Source: Candidatus Cloacimonadota bacterium (GTDB lineage Bacteria; Muiribacteriota; UBA6191). From it: a stretch of DNA of 50,056 nt. The stretch lies in assembly GCA_023954715.1 (NCBI GenBank), contig JAGSHD010000022.1, positions 1-50,056 of the forward strand, written 5' to 3'. Positions 25,951-35,481 of the stretch are shown in pieces. The position numbers were made by a program, and so were the translations under genes. Within the stretch, counting starts at the first letter, position 1. Each line of letters opens with the position of its first letter. The notes under the pieces were generated by a model. It did no database searches, was not told the origin of the DNA, and saw nothing but the letters and a program-made list of their open reading frames with translations.

Positions 25951-26876
25951 TGACTGAACTTTTAATAATACCTCTAGCAATATTAATTTCATCCATTTCT
26001 TGGTTTTTTATCCATAGATTCTCAATTATGGCTCAACTAGAAAACCAAATGGAAGTGTTATTATTCAATGAAGAAATTCAGTCTGATTATTGCTACAGCG
26101 TTATTGATAGTTTTTCTGCTTTTGTCCCTAGAAAATGTGAAAGTTGCTCTAAAGTCCATTCAATTTTTGATTATATTAGTATATTTAATTTTAATGAAAG
26201 TTGCTCTAAAAGAAACCCATTGGTGCTATTAAGTAGTGAGCTCTTTATTATCCTACTTACATATATTTTCTATACCAAATATGGCTTCACATATCCTTTT
26301 ATTATCTTTTGTATTTTAATTCTATTTTTCTTTGTAATCACTATAATCGACTTTAAATATTACATTATTCCCGATGAACTAAATTATTCTGGGCTTATTT
26401 TGGGGCTTCTATTGCACTCCTGTCTAACAATAGCGAATCATTATCAATGGATACCAAAGAATAGTATCATCGCACTTAGTAGAGACCAGTTTGGTTTTAT
26501 ATACTCGATTTCTGGTGTTGTTTTAGGCGCAGGAATCCTATTTTGCATTGCTCACATTGTAAGCGTGATTGTAAACAAAGAAGCAATGGGCGGTGGTGAC
26601 ATAAAACTAATCGCATTTATTGGAGCCTTTTTAGGTTATAAAACTGCATTAATGTCTTTAGCTATCTCCTCACTATTGGGCTCTATCTTTGGTCTAATTA
26701 GTCTAGTTAAATCTAAACTAATAAAAAAGAACCAAGGCTACACCACAATAGCATTTGGACCATATATCATCTTCGCCACTCTAATCGTAATGTACTTTGG
26801 TGAATCTTACCTAATCGACCTATATATAGACTTCTCTAGATATTGGGTCAGTGAGTATACTCAGACTGGTTATTGA
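25950..26876 (+). CDS. Prepilin peptidase (type IV leader peptidase, A24 family)
   Basis: This 308-aa inner-membrane aspartyl protease cleaves and often methylates type IV pilin and type II secretion pseudopilin leaders. The catalytic Asp residues are in IDFKYYIIPDELNYSG near 134 and GGGDIKLIAFIGAFLGY near 217, and several membrane helices fit the family. The N-terminal cytoplasmic zinc motif is incomplete: CESC is present, but the second pair is CSKR, with one Cys. No pilus gene is in the window, so its substrates are encoded elsewhere. The start codon adjoins a parS site, which leaves no room for a normal ribosome-binding site. Confidence 0.88.
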   Translation: MTELLIIPLAILISSISWFFIHRFSIMAQLENQMEVLLFNEEIQSDYCYSVIDSFSAFVPRKCESCSKVHSIFDYISIFNFNESCSKRNPLVLLSSELFIILLTYIFYTKYGFTYPFIIFCILILFFFVITIIDFKYYIIPDELNYSGLILGLLLHSCLTIANHYQWIPKNSIIALSRDQFGFIYSISGVVLGAGILFCIAHIVSVIVNKEAMGGGDIKLIAFIGAFLGYKTALMSLAISSLLGSIFGLISLVKSKLIKKNQGYTTIAFGPYIIFATLIVMYFGESYLIDLYIDFSRYWVSEYTQTGY

Positions 26877-27007
26877 TCTAAGTTATACAAAGTCTCCAAA
26901 CTCAATGATACTCTACGAAAATGATCTACTTCGGAAACACTGCCGGACAAATGATAGCCCATTGAGTATAATCAACAATACAACACAAAATTATCCTCTG
27001 GAATCCT

Positions 27008-28876
27008 ATGAAAAATAATTATGACGTAATCGTAGTCGGTGCTGGTCATGCTGGTACAGAAGCAGCATTTGCTGCAGCCAACATGGGATCTAAAGTCCTA
27101 CTCTTGGTGACTAACCTATCCTGTATTGCAATGATGCCCTGTAATCCTTCTGTAGGAGGTCCAGGTAAAGGACATTTAATTCGAGAGATTCATGCTTTAG
27201 GAGGTGTTATAGCAAAACACGTGGATGAAAGCTATTTACAAATCCGCGAGTTAAACGAATCAAGAGGCCCAGCAGTTAGAGCTCTAAGAGCCCAAGCAGA
27301 CAAAGTTCTATATCATTTGATTGTCAAAAAGGCGATTGAAGAACACGAAAATATCACTTTACTACAAGCTGAAGCCACAGACATACTCTATAATGGTCAT
27401 CAAGTCACAGGGGTTAAAGTTATAACTGGCTTATCCTATTCTTGTAAAACAGTGATTTTAGCTACTGGTACTTTTTTAAATGGAAAAATAATAATTGGTG
27501 ATCAAAAAAACCCTGGTGGGCCTTCCAATGAGTCTCCTACTCACCTTTTAGCAGACAGTATTCAAAAACTGGGTATAAAAATTCATAGACTACAAACAGC
27601 TACTCCCCCAAGAATCGATGGAAAAACAATCAACTTCGAAGGTTTACGAGCCCTAGAGGGGCATGAGCATATCCAAACTTTTACTGGATTATCTCCGAGA
27701 GCAAATCAAAGAAATTGTTATTTAACATATACTAACGATAAAACCATACAGATTATCAAAGATAATTTAGACATTTCTCCACTCAAACTTGGCAACATTA
27801 CCCAACACGGCCCAAAGCACTGCCCCTCTATTGATCGAAAAGTAATTAATTTTCCCGATAAAGATTTACATCAAATATTTATCGAGCCCGAGTCTGACTT
27901 TCATAATGAATGGTACTTACAAGGCGTAACAACCTCCATGCCTCCTCATGTTCAAGAGCTAATCGTACACTCCATTGAAGGTTTAGAAAACGCTCGAATT
28001 GTACGATATGGTTATGCTATTGAATATGATGCTATACAAGGCACCCAATTAAAAAAGTCTATGGAGCTCAAATCAGTACCTGGACTTTATACCTGTGGCC
28101 AGATAAATGGAACCAGCGGTTACGAAGAAGCAGCCGCACAAGGCCTTATTGCCGGTATAAATGCCCATTTAGCATCCCATAAAAAAGATCCTTTTGTACT
28201 AAAAAGAACTAGTTCATTTATTGCCAATATGATTGATGAGTTAGTAACTAACGAAAGAAACGAACCCCTACGTGTAACTACTTCATCATCTGAATTTAGA
28301 CTCCACCTAAGAACAGACAATGCCGAAGAAAGACTTACTAAAATCGCTTATGATCTAGGGTTAGTAAAACAAGCACAATATGATCAGACTACCAATAATC
28401 ATAAACTAATTCAAAAAGAAATCGAAGCTATGCATCAACAAAAAGTTAGACCCACCAAAGAAAATCTAGCTCATATAGTTAATGTACTTAAATCCGATGG
28501 ATTTAAAAAACCAACAAGTTTTGCTGAGTTACTCTCAAGAAATGAAATCAATTATAAAGATCTTGAGCACTTTGGTCATACTTGTGTAGAAGATCCTCTT
28601 TTAATTCGTAAGATAGAAATTCAACTGAAGTATCAAAACTTTTTAGATAAACTCAAAAAGAAAATGGACTATAGTGATCATTTAGATGATATGATTCTAG
28701 GTGATTATAATTATGAGAGTATTCAAGGTCTATCATCAGAAACTCTTAATGAACTGAATAAATTACAAGCCTATAGTGTAGGTCAAATTTCAATCATGAA
28801 AACCCTCAAACCTGGAGAGCTTTCTTTGATAGTAAACTCTTACAAAAAATCAAGTGCTACTTCTCATTGTTCTTGA
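27008..28876 (+). CDS. mnmG: tRNA uridine-34 modification protein MnmG, divergent copy 1
   Basis: MnmG binds FAD and NADH and, with MnmE, installs cmnm5 on U34 of tRNAs. The FAD motif GAGHAGTEAA (about 12-21), MPCNPSVGGPGKGH with the conserved Cys, QINGTSGYEEAAAQGL and the helical C-terminal domain are present, with 622 aa of normal length. Several family blocks deviate from the usual form, such as GPKHCPSIDRKV for GPRYCPSIEDK and EPLRVTTSSSEFR for EPYRMFTSRAEYR, though both conserved cysteines remain. A more canonical copy follows 23 bases downstream. This copy may have altered specificity. Confidence 0.9.
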   Translation: MKNNYDVIVVGAGHAGTEAAFAAANMGSKVLLLVTNLSCIAMMPCNPSVGGPGKGHLIREIHALGGVIAKHVDESYLQIRELNESRGPAVRALRAQADKVLYHLIVKKAIEEHENITLLQAEATDILYNGHQVTGVKVITGLSYSCKTVILATGTFLNGKIIIGDQKNPGGPSNESPTHLLADSIQKLGIKIHRLQTATPPRIDGKTINFEGLRALEGHEHIQTFTGLSPRANQRNCYLTYTNDKTIQIIKDNLDISPLKLGNITQHGPKHCPSIDRKVINFPDKDLHQIFIEPESDFHNEWYLQGVTTSMPPHVQELIVHSIEGLENARIVRYGYAIEYDAIQGTQLKKSMELKSVPGLYTCGQINGTSGYEEAAAQGLIAGINAHLASHKKDPFVLKRTSSFIANMIDELVTNERNEPLRVTTSSSEFRLHLRTDNAEERLTKIAYDLGLVKQAQYDQTTNNHKLIQKEIEAMHQQKVRPTKENLAHIVNVLKSDGFKKPTSFAELLSRNEINYKDLEHFGHTCVEDPLLIRKIEIQLKYQNFLDKLKKKMDYSDHLDDMILGDYNYESIQGLSSETLNELNKLQAYSVGQISIMKTLKPGELSLIVNSYKKSSATSHCS

Positions 28877-28899
28877 AATAACATAACCTAAAGATATCC

Positions 28900-30774
28900 A
28901 TGAAAAATATAACTCAATCCTACGAAACTATTGTAATTGGTGCTGGTCACGCAGGTGTAGAAGCTGCATTAGCTAGTGCAAGATTAGGTATCAATACACT
29001 TTGTCTTACTATAAGTTTGGACAAAGTTGCCCTAATGCCCTGCAATCCATCCATTGGTGGTCCTGCAAAAGGTCATATCGTTAGAGAGATCGATGCCTTA
29101 GGTGGTCAAATGGGATTAACAATAGATAAAACCGTTTTACAAATTAGGACTCTAAACCAAAGACGTGGCCCTGCTGTTCAAGCATTAAGAGCGCAAGCTG
29201 ACAAAATTTTATATCAGCATGAAATGAAGCGAGTCTTAGAAAACACTGAAAATCTTAGTCTTAGACAAGGCATTGTCTGTGAAATACTAGAAAAAAATAG
29301 CAAAGTAATCGGGGTTAAAACATTAGACGGTCTAACAATTCATGCCAAAACAGTCATTATTACAACAGGTACTTTTTTGAATGGAAAATGTCATATTGGA
29401 CAAGCCGTATTTAAAGCAGGTCGAATCGGAGAGCCGCCAGCTACCCACTTAGCTGATTCTTTAAAGTCTCTTGGGTTTCGATCTGGTCGATTAAAAACAG
29501 GAACCCCACCTAGAGTGCAAGCGTCTACAATTGATTTCAGCAAACTAGAAATTCAAGGAGGAGATCACCCAGCACCAAAGTTTTCATTTGTAAGTGAACC
29601 AATCACGATTGATCAAATGGATTGTTGGATTACTCACACCACGGATCAAACCCGCCAAGTAATCAGCGAAAACATGCATTTATCACCCATGTACAGTGGC
29701 CAAATTGAAGGTACAGGAGCAAGATATTGTCCAAGTATAGAGGATAAATTCAGTCGCTTTCCGGACAAACCATCTCATATATGCTACCTAGAGCCTGAGT
29801 CTAGATGGAACCAAGAAATCTATATACAAGGCATGTCCACTTCTTTACCACATGAAGTACAAATAGAAATGATTCACTCTTTACCAGGCTTAGACCAAGC
29901 CATAATCCTTCGACCTGGTTACGCTGTAGAATACGACTATTTTGATCCTATTGATCTATATCCGTCTTTAGAAAGTAAGCGAATAGAAAACTTATATTTT
30001 GCTGGGCAAATAAATGGTACAAGTGGCTATGAAGAAGCAGCAGGACAAGGTTTAGTAGCTGGAATCAATAGCGCACAAAAACTACTTAACAAAGAGCCTA
30101 TTACTGTAAATAGAGAAAACTCCTATATTGGGGTACTCATTCACGATTTAGTTACAAAAGGTACAAAAGAACCCTATCGTATGTTTACTTCCCTAGTAGA
30201 ACATAGAACTTGGATTCGACATGATAATGCCGATCACCGCCTTACAGAAATGGCTTATGATATTGGTTTAGCCAATAAAAATAGATTTGGAATTTTAACT
30301 AAAAAGCGTCAAAGTATTACAAAATTACATAGTTTTTTAAACGAATTTTTTGTCGATTCTAAACATGAAAATATTGGTCAAATAAACACCAAAGCTTTTC
30401 ATGGAAGAAAATCATTACACGATTTACTAAAAAGACCAGAAATCAATTTAGATTGTTTATCTTTATTAGATCAGAAGATATCAAACACTTTAGCACAGTA
30501 TAATCAAGACGAAATCGTTGAAACCATAACAGAAATCAAATACCAAGGTTATATAAGCAAACAAAGAAATATTATTAAACAAAGAGAAAAACTATCTTCT
30601 ATCCCTATTCCAAAGGACTTCGATTACACTATAATTAAAGCATTGAGTAATGAAGGACGAAGTAAGTTAGAACACATACGTCCAATTAATATACAACAAG
30701 CCTCTTTAATTTCTGGTATTCGACAAAGCGATTTAGCCTTGCTAGCAAGATCATTAAATAATACAGAAAGGTAG
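28900..30774 (+). CDS. mnmG: tRNA uridine-34 modification protein MnmG, canonical copy 2
   Basis: This 624-aa FAD protein keeps the family blocks: GAGHAGVEAALASARLG (about 13-29), MPCNPSIGGPAKGHIVREIDALGG, ARYCPSIEDKF with the second conserved Cys, MSTSLPHEVQ, FAGQINGTSGYEEAAGQGL and YIGVLIHDLVTKGTKEPYRM. It is the likelier functional partner of the MnmE encoded at 47.9 kb. Both copies begin MKN and are collinear throughout, so they arose by an old tandem duplication or by acquisition of a second mnmG beside the first. In many bacteria rsmG comes next; here an unknown gene does. Confidence 0.95.
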   Translation: MKNITQSYETIVIGAGHAGVEAALASARLGINTLCLTISLDKVALMPCNPSIGGPAKGHIVREIDALGGQMGLTIDKTVLQIRTLNQRRGPAVQALRAQADKILYQHEMKRVLENTENLSLRQGIVCEILEKNSKVIGVKTLDGLTIHAKTVIITTGTFLNGKCHIGQAVFKAGRIGEPPATHLADSLKSLGFRSGRLKTGTPPRVQASTIDFSKLEIQGGDHPAPKFSFVSEPITIDQMDCWITHTTDQTRQVISENMHLSPMYSGQIEGTGARYCPSIEDKFSRFPDKPSHICYLEPESRWNQEIYIQGMSTSLPHEVQIEMIHSLPGLDQAIILRPGYAVEYDYFDPIDLYPSLESKRIENLYFAGQINGTSGYEEAAGQGLVAGINSAQKLLNKEPITVNRENSYIGVLIHDLVTKGTKEPYRMFTSLVEHRTWIRHDNADHRLTEMAYDIGLANKNRFGILTKKRQSITKLHSFLNEFFVDSKHENIGQINTKAFHGRKSLHDLLKRPEINLDCLSLLDQKISNTLAQYNQDEIVETITEIKYQGYISKQRNIIKQREKLSSIPIPKDFDYTIIKALSNEGRSKLEHIRPINIQQASLISGIRQSDLALLARSLNNTER

Positions 30775-30782
30775 TTTTTGTT

Positions 30783-32384
30783 TTGAGCAATTTTCATACA
30801 ACCCAGATCATTCCTTACATTAATAAGGTATTTCTAATTATAGTAATTGCTCTACATTCTTTGACTACTCATTATGATTGCAATGAATTTAGTCCCCTAT
30901 TGCCACCTGTTTTACAGTCTTTTGGTACTAGTAAACAAATCATCATTCAAAGTAACGATGACCTAATCTTTTTAGCTAAAGAACTTAGTGCTAAAAAGAA
31001 ATTTCACTCTGCTCTGCATCCTTATATGGCCTTAAATCGGCGACTCAATGGAAAATACGATCTAGATGTAATCCGACTACTTAAAAAACTCAAGTACAAA
31101 GATTTACATTTAGTATATTTATTCAAGACGCAAACCTACTTAAAAAATACCTCAAAACCTAAGAGAAAGTTTTTAGAGTATATATGTTATTTAGAATCCT
31201 ATTATAATGGAAGTCTATCAAATTTTAACCAAATTTTTCCCAAAATTGAGAATGATTATATTGATTATCATAAGTTATTAAACAATAACCCCTCCCAATT
31301 TATTGCAAAGATAAACTCTGTTAAATTAGATCCATACCAAGTTTATACTTGGTTAAAATTGCAGTATTTCGTCCCTTTCAATAACAAAAAGAAAATCAAA
31401 TCATTAATTAAAAAATTTAAAAAATCATCTATATTTTATCCCAGTGCGCTCTTATTAGCTCACAAGTATCATCCCCAAATGATATCTAAAAAAAAGTTAA
31501 TCTCCTTTAATTATTTTGAATACCAGCATTTTTTGAAATGGAAAATCTTCAATTTGAAAGTCCCATTAGATACTAAACAAATTATCAGTCCTTATGCTGA
31601 ACTAATCCTTGGTAAATCTATAGATTATTCTTTGTGGAAATCTCTTTATGACAGCATCCCTTATCGCCATATAGCGCAACGTATCTTAGATAGACAAAAA
31701 ATTAACTCTTCTAGCTACAAATATTTGAAGGCCCTAAAGACTTTTTCTGATAAACCTAATTCAGATATTGAATCCTACCCTAAATCTATGGTACAAAATA
31801 ATTTTCAAGTTACGATTAATTATTTAATGTACCCCAAATTGCAAGTACGATTTAAAAAGCTTTTATCAGAAGTCTTCCAAATCTTAAAAAGTAAAAATCT
31901 TAATCCCAAAACTATTAGTATTGATTTTAGCGCCATTGAAAGAGATTACATTTATGATCCTTTCACACATCAACTAATTATCAATCAAAAGCTTATACTA
32001 GATTGGCAACGCTTACGATCTGTTTTACTTGCCGGAATATTTTTGCAAACGAGTTACTCCAACACTCTTTCTTTGAAAGATACTTTTAAATACAAGATGA
32101 TTCCTCATTTTGTAATGTATGCATACAGTTACTATTTAAACCCCAGTTTCGTAGAGTCGGATCAAAGTGAAAGTGTTATTTTTCCTATGACTTATGATTC
32201 ACTTTTAAATTTCCCGTATCAAGAGCACTCCGAAACACACTGGAGGGTTTTTCGATACCAATGCTACCTACTCTCCAAAGAGTTACGTTTTTCAGACTTA
32301 GCACCAATAGAATTTAAGCAATTTATCCACTATTGGTTAAACAACAATCTTCAATCCTATATCTACAAAAACAAACTAGAATAA
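30783..32384 (+). CDS. Unknown exported protein (533 aa) in the rsmG position
   Basis: I recognise no family. The N-terminus has a hydrophobic segment (KVFLIIVIALHSLTTHY, about 15-31), probably a signal or anchor. The rest is rich in Lys, Tyr, Leu and Asn, strongly basic and mostly helical, with SAKKKFHSALHPYMALNRRLNGKYDL suggesting TPR- or lytic-transglycosylase-like helices, but no catalytic motif is convincing. The start is a TTG eight bases after the mnmG stop. It lies between mnmG and parA, where rsmG is common; this is not a methyltransferase. Confidence 0.6.
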   Translation: MSNFHTTQIIPYINKVFLIIVIALHSLTTHYDCNEFSPLLPPVLQSFGTSKQIIIQSNDDLIFLAKELSAKKKFHSALHPYMALNRRLNGKYDLDVIRLLKKLKYKDLHLVYLFKTQTYLKNTSKPKRKFLEYICYLESYYNGSLSNFNQIFPKIENDYIDYHKLLNNNPSQFIAKINSVKLDPYQVYTWLKLQYFVPFNNKKKIKSLIKKFKKSSIFYPSALLLAHKYHPQMISKKKLISFNYFEYQHFLKWKIFNLKVPLDTKQIISPYAELILGKSIDYSLWKSLYDSIPYRHIAQRILDRQKINSSSYKYLKALKTFSDKPNSDIESYPKSMVQNNFQVTINYLMYPKLQVRFKKLLSEVFQILKSKNLNPKTISIDFSAIERDYIYDPFTHQLIINQKLILDWQRLRSVLLAGIFLQTSYSNTLSLKDTFKYKMIPHFVMYAYSYYLNPSFVESDQSESVIFPMTYDSLLNFPYQEHSETHWRVFRYQCYLLSKELRFSDLAPIEFKQFIHYWLNNNLQSYIYKNKLE

Positions 32385-32562
32385 TCGTACACTTGTGTTG
32401 TATATAAGATGAGTCAATGCATAAAAACTAACAACATTTTATACTTGATTCTAGATAGAATTTTATTTTGCATTTTAAGATAGTATGATAAACTCTTTAC
32501 CCTCATCATTCTTGAAAGAAATATCTCTTTTAGGTTAATCAGTAAGTGTATAGAGTTTAAAT

Positions 32563-33339
32563 ATGACCAAAATAATTTCTGTTGTAAATCAAAAAGGTGG
32601 AGTTGGTAAAACAACCACATCCATCAGCGTGGCTGCGAGTTTAGCAGATCAATTACATAAACGAGTACTCATTGTTGATCTTGATCCTCAAGGTAATACA
32701 AGTAGTGGACTTGGTGTGGACAAAAGCCAACAAGAGTTTTGTGTTTATAACGCTTTAATTGGTGAAGTAGAGTTGGATGATATTATTATCTCTTCTCAAA
32801 TCGATTCACTTGATATTTTACCTGCTACCATTCAACTAGCTGGGGCAGAGATCGAACTAGTAGGTGAGTTAAATAGAGAAAACAAGTTAAAACGCGCCAT
32901 AACAAAAATGAAAAAATCTTATGACTATATCATTATTGATTGTCCTCCTTCTTTAGGGCTTTTAACTATTAATGCTCTATCTGCATCTACTCACATTTTG
33001 ATTCCTCTTCAATGTGAATATTTCGCTCTAGAAGGTTTAAGTCAGTTATTAAATACTTTTACTTTAATCAAAGGTGATTTAAATCCTGATCTAAATATTG
33101 CTGGCATCCTTTTAACTATGGCTGACAATCGAACTAACTTAACTACTCAAATTGTTGAAGAAGTAAACGAGCACTTCCCACACCATGTTTTTGAAACCAT
33201 AATTTCTCGTAATGTCCGCTTATCCGAATCTCCTAGTCATGGAGTTCCTATCCATATTTATGATCCTAAGTCTTCTGGAGCAAAATCATATTTTCAATTT
33301 TCTAAGGAGTTAGATCAATGTCTACAAAAAGAGGATTAG
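32563..33339 (+). CDS. parA: Chromosome-partitioning ATPase ParA
   Basis: This 258-aa Walker-type ATPase of the ParA/Soj family has a deviant Walker A KGGVGKTTTS (about 10-19) with the signature Lys, the switch DLDPQGNTSSGLG near 44 and the Walker B-like YDYIIIDCPPSLGLLTINAL near 123. It drives origin segregation together with ParB bound at parS. The 22-base overlap with parB and the AAGGAG for parB inside the 3' end indicate coupled translation. It lies immediately left of the origin and is transcribed toward it. Confidence 0.96.
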   Translation: MTKIISVVNQKGGVGKTTTSISVAASLADQLHKRVLIVDLDPQGNTSSGLGVDKSQQEFCVYNALIGEVELDDIIISSQIDSLDILPATIQLAGAEIELVGELNRENKLKRAITKMKKSYDYIIIDCPPSLGLLTINALSASTHILIPLQCEYFALEGLSQLLNTFTLIKGDLNPDLNIAGILLTMADNRTNLTTQIVEEVNEHFPHHVFETIISRNVRLSESPSHGVPIHIYDPKSSGAKSYFQFSKELDQCLQKED

Positions 33340-34178
33340 GAAGAGGCTTAGGAGCCTTATTAAAAACACCAGAGCCTGAAGTACCAGCAGGAGCGCAAGT
33401 TTTACAAATAGCATTGGATCAAATAGTACCCAATCCTTATCAGCCCAGAAAGAAGTTTTCCTCTGATTCTATACAAGAGCTAGCTTCTTCTATTGAAAAA
33501 AATGATTTGTTACAACCTATTTTGTTACGTAAATCAAAAGATCAATATCAGATTGTAAGTGGTGAAAGACGCTTTAGAGCATTTGTATTTTTGGACCGTC
33601 AAGCTATACCGGCTATTTTAAGCGAAATAGACGACCAACAGATGTTAGTGAACGCATTGCTCGAAAATATTCAAAGAGAGGATTTAAATCCTTTAGATGA
33701 AGCCAAATCTTATCACCAGTTAGCTGAACTTTTTACATATACACATGAAGAGTTAGCAAAAACCCTAGGAAAAAGTCGCTCCCATATAAGTAATAGTATG
33801 CGGTTGCTTAGACTACCTCAAGAGGTTATGCACTATTTAGAATCCGGTATACTAAGTACTGGAGGCGCTAGAGCTTTATTAGGCCTAAAATCTAAAGAAG
33901 ATATTATATTGGCTACCTCTCATGTTATTGTAAACGGCTATAATGTCCGTCAAATTGAACAGTATGTAAAAGCCTACTATGTTTCATCTGAAGTGAGTCC
34001 TTCTAATCCCAACCATAAATTCTCCATCGAGCAATCTGACAAATATACTCAATTATTCGAAACTAATTTAGACTACAAGTGCAAGTTCAAGAGTAATGGC
34101 AAAAGTTTAAAGTTAGAGATCGAATTTGATGATGAGTCTCAAGTAGACAATTTTTTACAGTTTGTAAAAAAACAATAA
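33318..34178 (+). CDS. parB: Chromosome-partitioning protein ParB (CTPase, parS-binding)
   Basis: This 286-aa protein has NPYQPRKKFS near residue 41, the CTP/parS-spreading box SGERRFRAF near 79, ALLENIQREDLNPLDEAKSY near 108, and a helix-turn-helix THEELAKTLGKSRSHISNSM near 138-157, followed by the C-terminal dimer domain. It binds parS (one copy upstream at 25935, two in the origin) and loads as a sliding clamp. The start is ATG 33318, with AAGGAG eight bases upstream inside parA. A 1.3-kb non-coding origin follows. Confidence 0.96.
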   Translation: MSTKRGLGRGLGALLKTPEPEVPAGAQVLQIALDQIVPNPYQPRKKFSSDSIQELASSIEKNDLLQPILLRKSKDQYQIVSGERRFRAFVFLDRQAIPAILSEIDDQQMLVNALLENIQREDLNPLDEAKSYHQLAELFTYTHEELAKTLGKSRSHISNSMRLLRLPQEVMHYLESGILSTGGARALLGLKSKEDIILATSHVIVNGYNVRQIEQYVKAYYVSSEVSPSNPNHKFSIEQSDKYTQLFETNLDYKCKFKSNGKSLKLEIEFDDESQVDNFLQFVKKQ

Positions 34179-34293
34179 AATCCATAATAAATCCAACACC
34201 AAATTATAGTTATTCACATATTTATTCACATTAGTTTGTGTAATGTGAATAGATAGCTAGGTTAGCTAGGTCAACTCGTACTATTTGCAAAAT

Positions 34294-34309
34294 TGTTTCA
34301 CATGAAACA
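34294..34309. promoter_or_regulatory. parS: parS site (one mismatch)
   Basis: TGTTTCACATGAAACA differs from the parS consensus at one central base. It sits in oriC near the parB end, between two DnaA-box groups. Confidence 0.8.
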
Positions 34310-34642
34310 TCTTTTAGTAATATGTTTCTATATATATCCTTGCTGATATTAACTCCCACTAAGACACGTGATCACACGATATAGTACCTTAGTTTTATAT
34401 ACCTCCATGATATACAAATATCTTATTCACAATATTTAAAATTCTATTCACATATTGTGAGTTAAATAAATGTGAATAAATTAGTATCCTATTTTGTTCA
34501 CATATATTTAAACAATATCACATATCTTGATTATACAAATAAAAATCAACAGTAATTGGTCGGTACCTATAAATAAAATTATAGAATACTATCCAAAATC
34601 CATTCACCATAATCTAAGAACACATCTTAAAGTGAATAACTT

Positions 34643-34658
34643 AGTTTCACGTGAAACC
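34643..34658. promoter_or_regulatory. parS: parS site (perfect 14-bp core)
   Basis: AGTTTCACGTGAAACC contains the full palindromic core GTTTCACGTGAAAC with only the outermost bases changed. It sits in mid-origin, next to the near-match DnaA box at 34631. Confidence 0.9.
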
Positions 34659-35481
34659 ACACCACATAAAAATGATATAAAATAAAAAAGATATTCACAA
34701 TTTATTCAAACATTGTTATCAAACTACTCACAATATGTGAATAAATAGACAAAATACATAGTAATCTAGTCTATTTTGTTTAAATAATAGAAATTATTAG
34801 CTAAATAGAAACACTGTTTTACTGACTTTATGAAGAATTCTTTTTATTTTTAATTTTTATAATATTTTAAGTCAATTTTTAATCTCTTTTAAATATTAGT
34901 ATTATTATGCACTGTGAATAAGTGAATAACTTTAAAAGAATCACGTATCCAAGGGGACTTAGATCTATTTATTAACTCACAAAACATTCAAATATGTGAA
35001 AAGAATTGGTAGACAAGTTGTGAACAAAGTACAAAAAAAAACAAAAATGGATATAAAATGCATCTATCCACATTTTATAAACATAAAATGTGAAAAACAT
35101 ACGAAAGATGTAATCACCGATCAATAAAGGACAAAATTATACCCAAAACGCTGTAAACATGTCTATGACTGCAATGTGAAAAAGTAAGTAAATATGTGAA
35201 TAAGTATGAAATAATAAAAAAAGGACAACAATTAAGGCGTTTTAAACAAATAAGGGGTAGTATAAGTGTTAAAAATGAAAAGAAAGCTGAAATTTGTCTA
35301 AAACAAGGGCATATAAGACATTTTACATTGAGATATTATATATTTTGTTATACAATGCAGCAATATGAATAAGAAAATAGTTTTTATAAAAGTCTATTAA
35401 CTTTAAACTTTTAAAGATACAGTTTCTATTAAATTAGCTTGATATCTTTTATACATTCTTATTTAAATACATTCCGTTTAC

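Larger units (their letters stand above)
34179..35481. other. oriC: Chromosomal replication origin (oriC)
   Basis: This is 1.3 kb of non-coding, extremely AT-rich DNA between parB and dnaA. Seven exact DnaA boxes are present. TTATTCACA occurs on the + strand at 34210-34218, 34222-34230 and 34423-34431, and on the - strand at 34471-34479, 34736-34744, 34913-34921 and 35195-35203. Near matches lie at 34244-34252, 34444-34452, 34631-34639, 34691-34699, 34921-34929 and 35064-35072. All left boxes point right and all right boxes point left. Two parS sites lie inside. The AT-rich stretches around 34.78-34.9 kb and 35.33-35.47 kb are candidate unwinding sites. I see no coding sequence. Confidence 0.9.

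Noticed and set aside
26877..27007. 8-bp inverted repeat ACTCAATG/CATTGAGT before mnmG
   Set aside because: The arms are about 55 bases apart in AT-rich DNA; could be chance, and there is no T tract.
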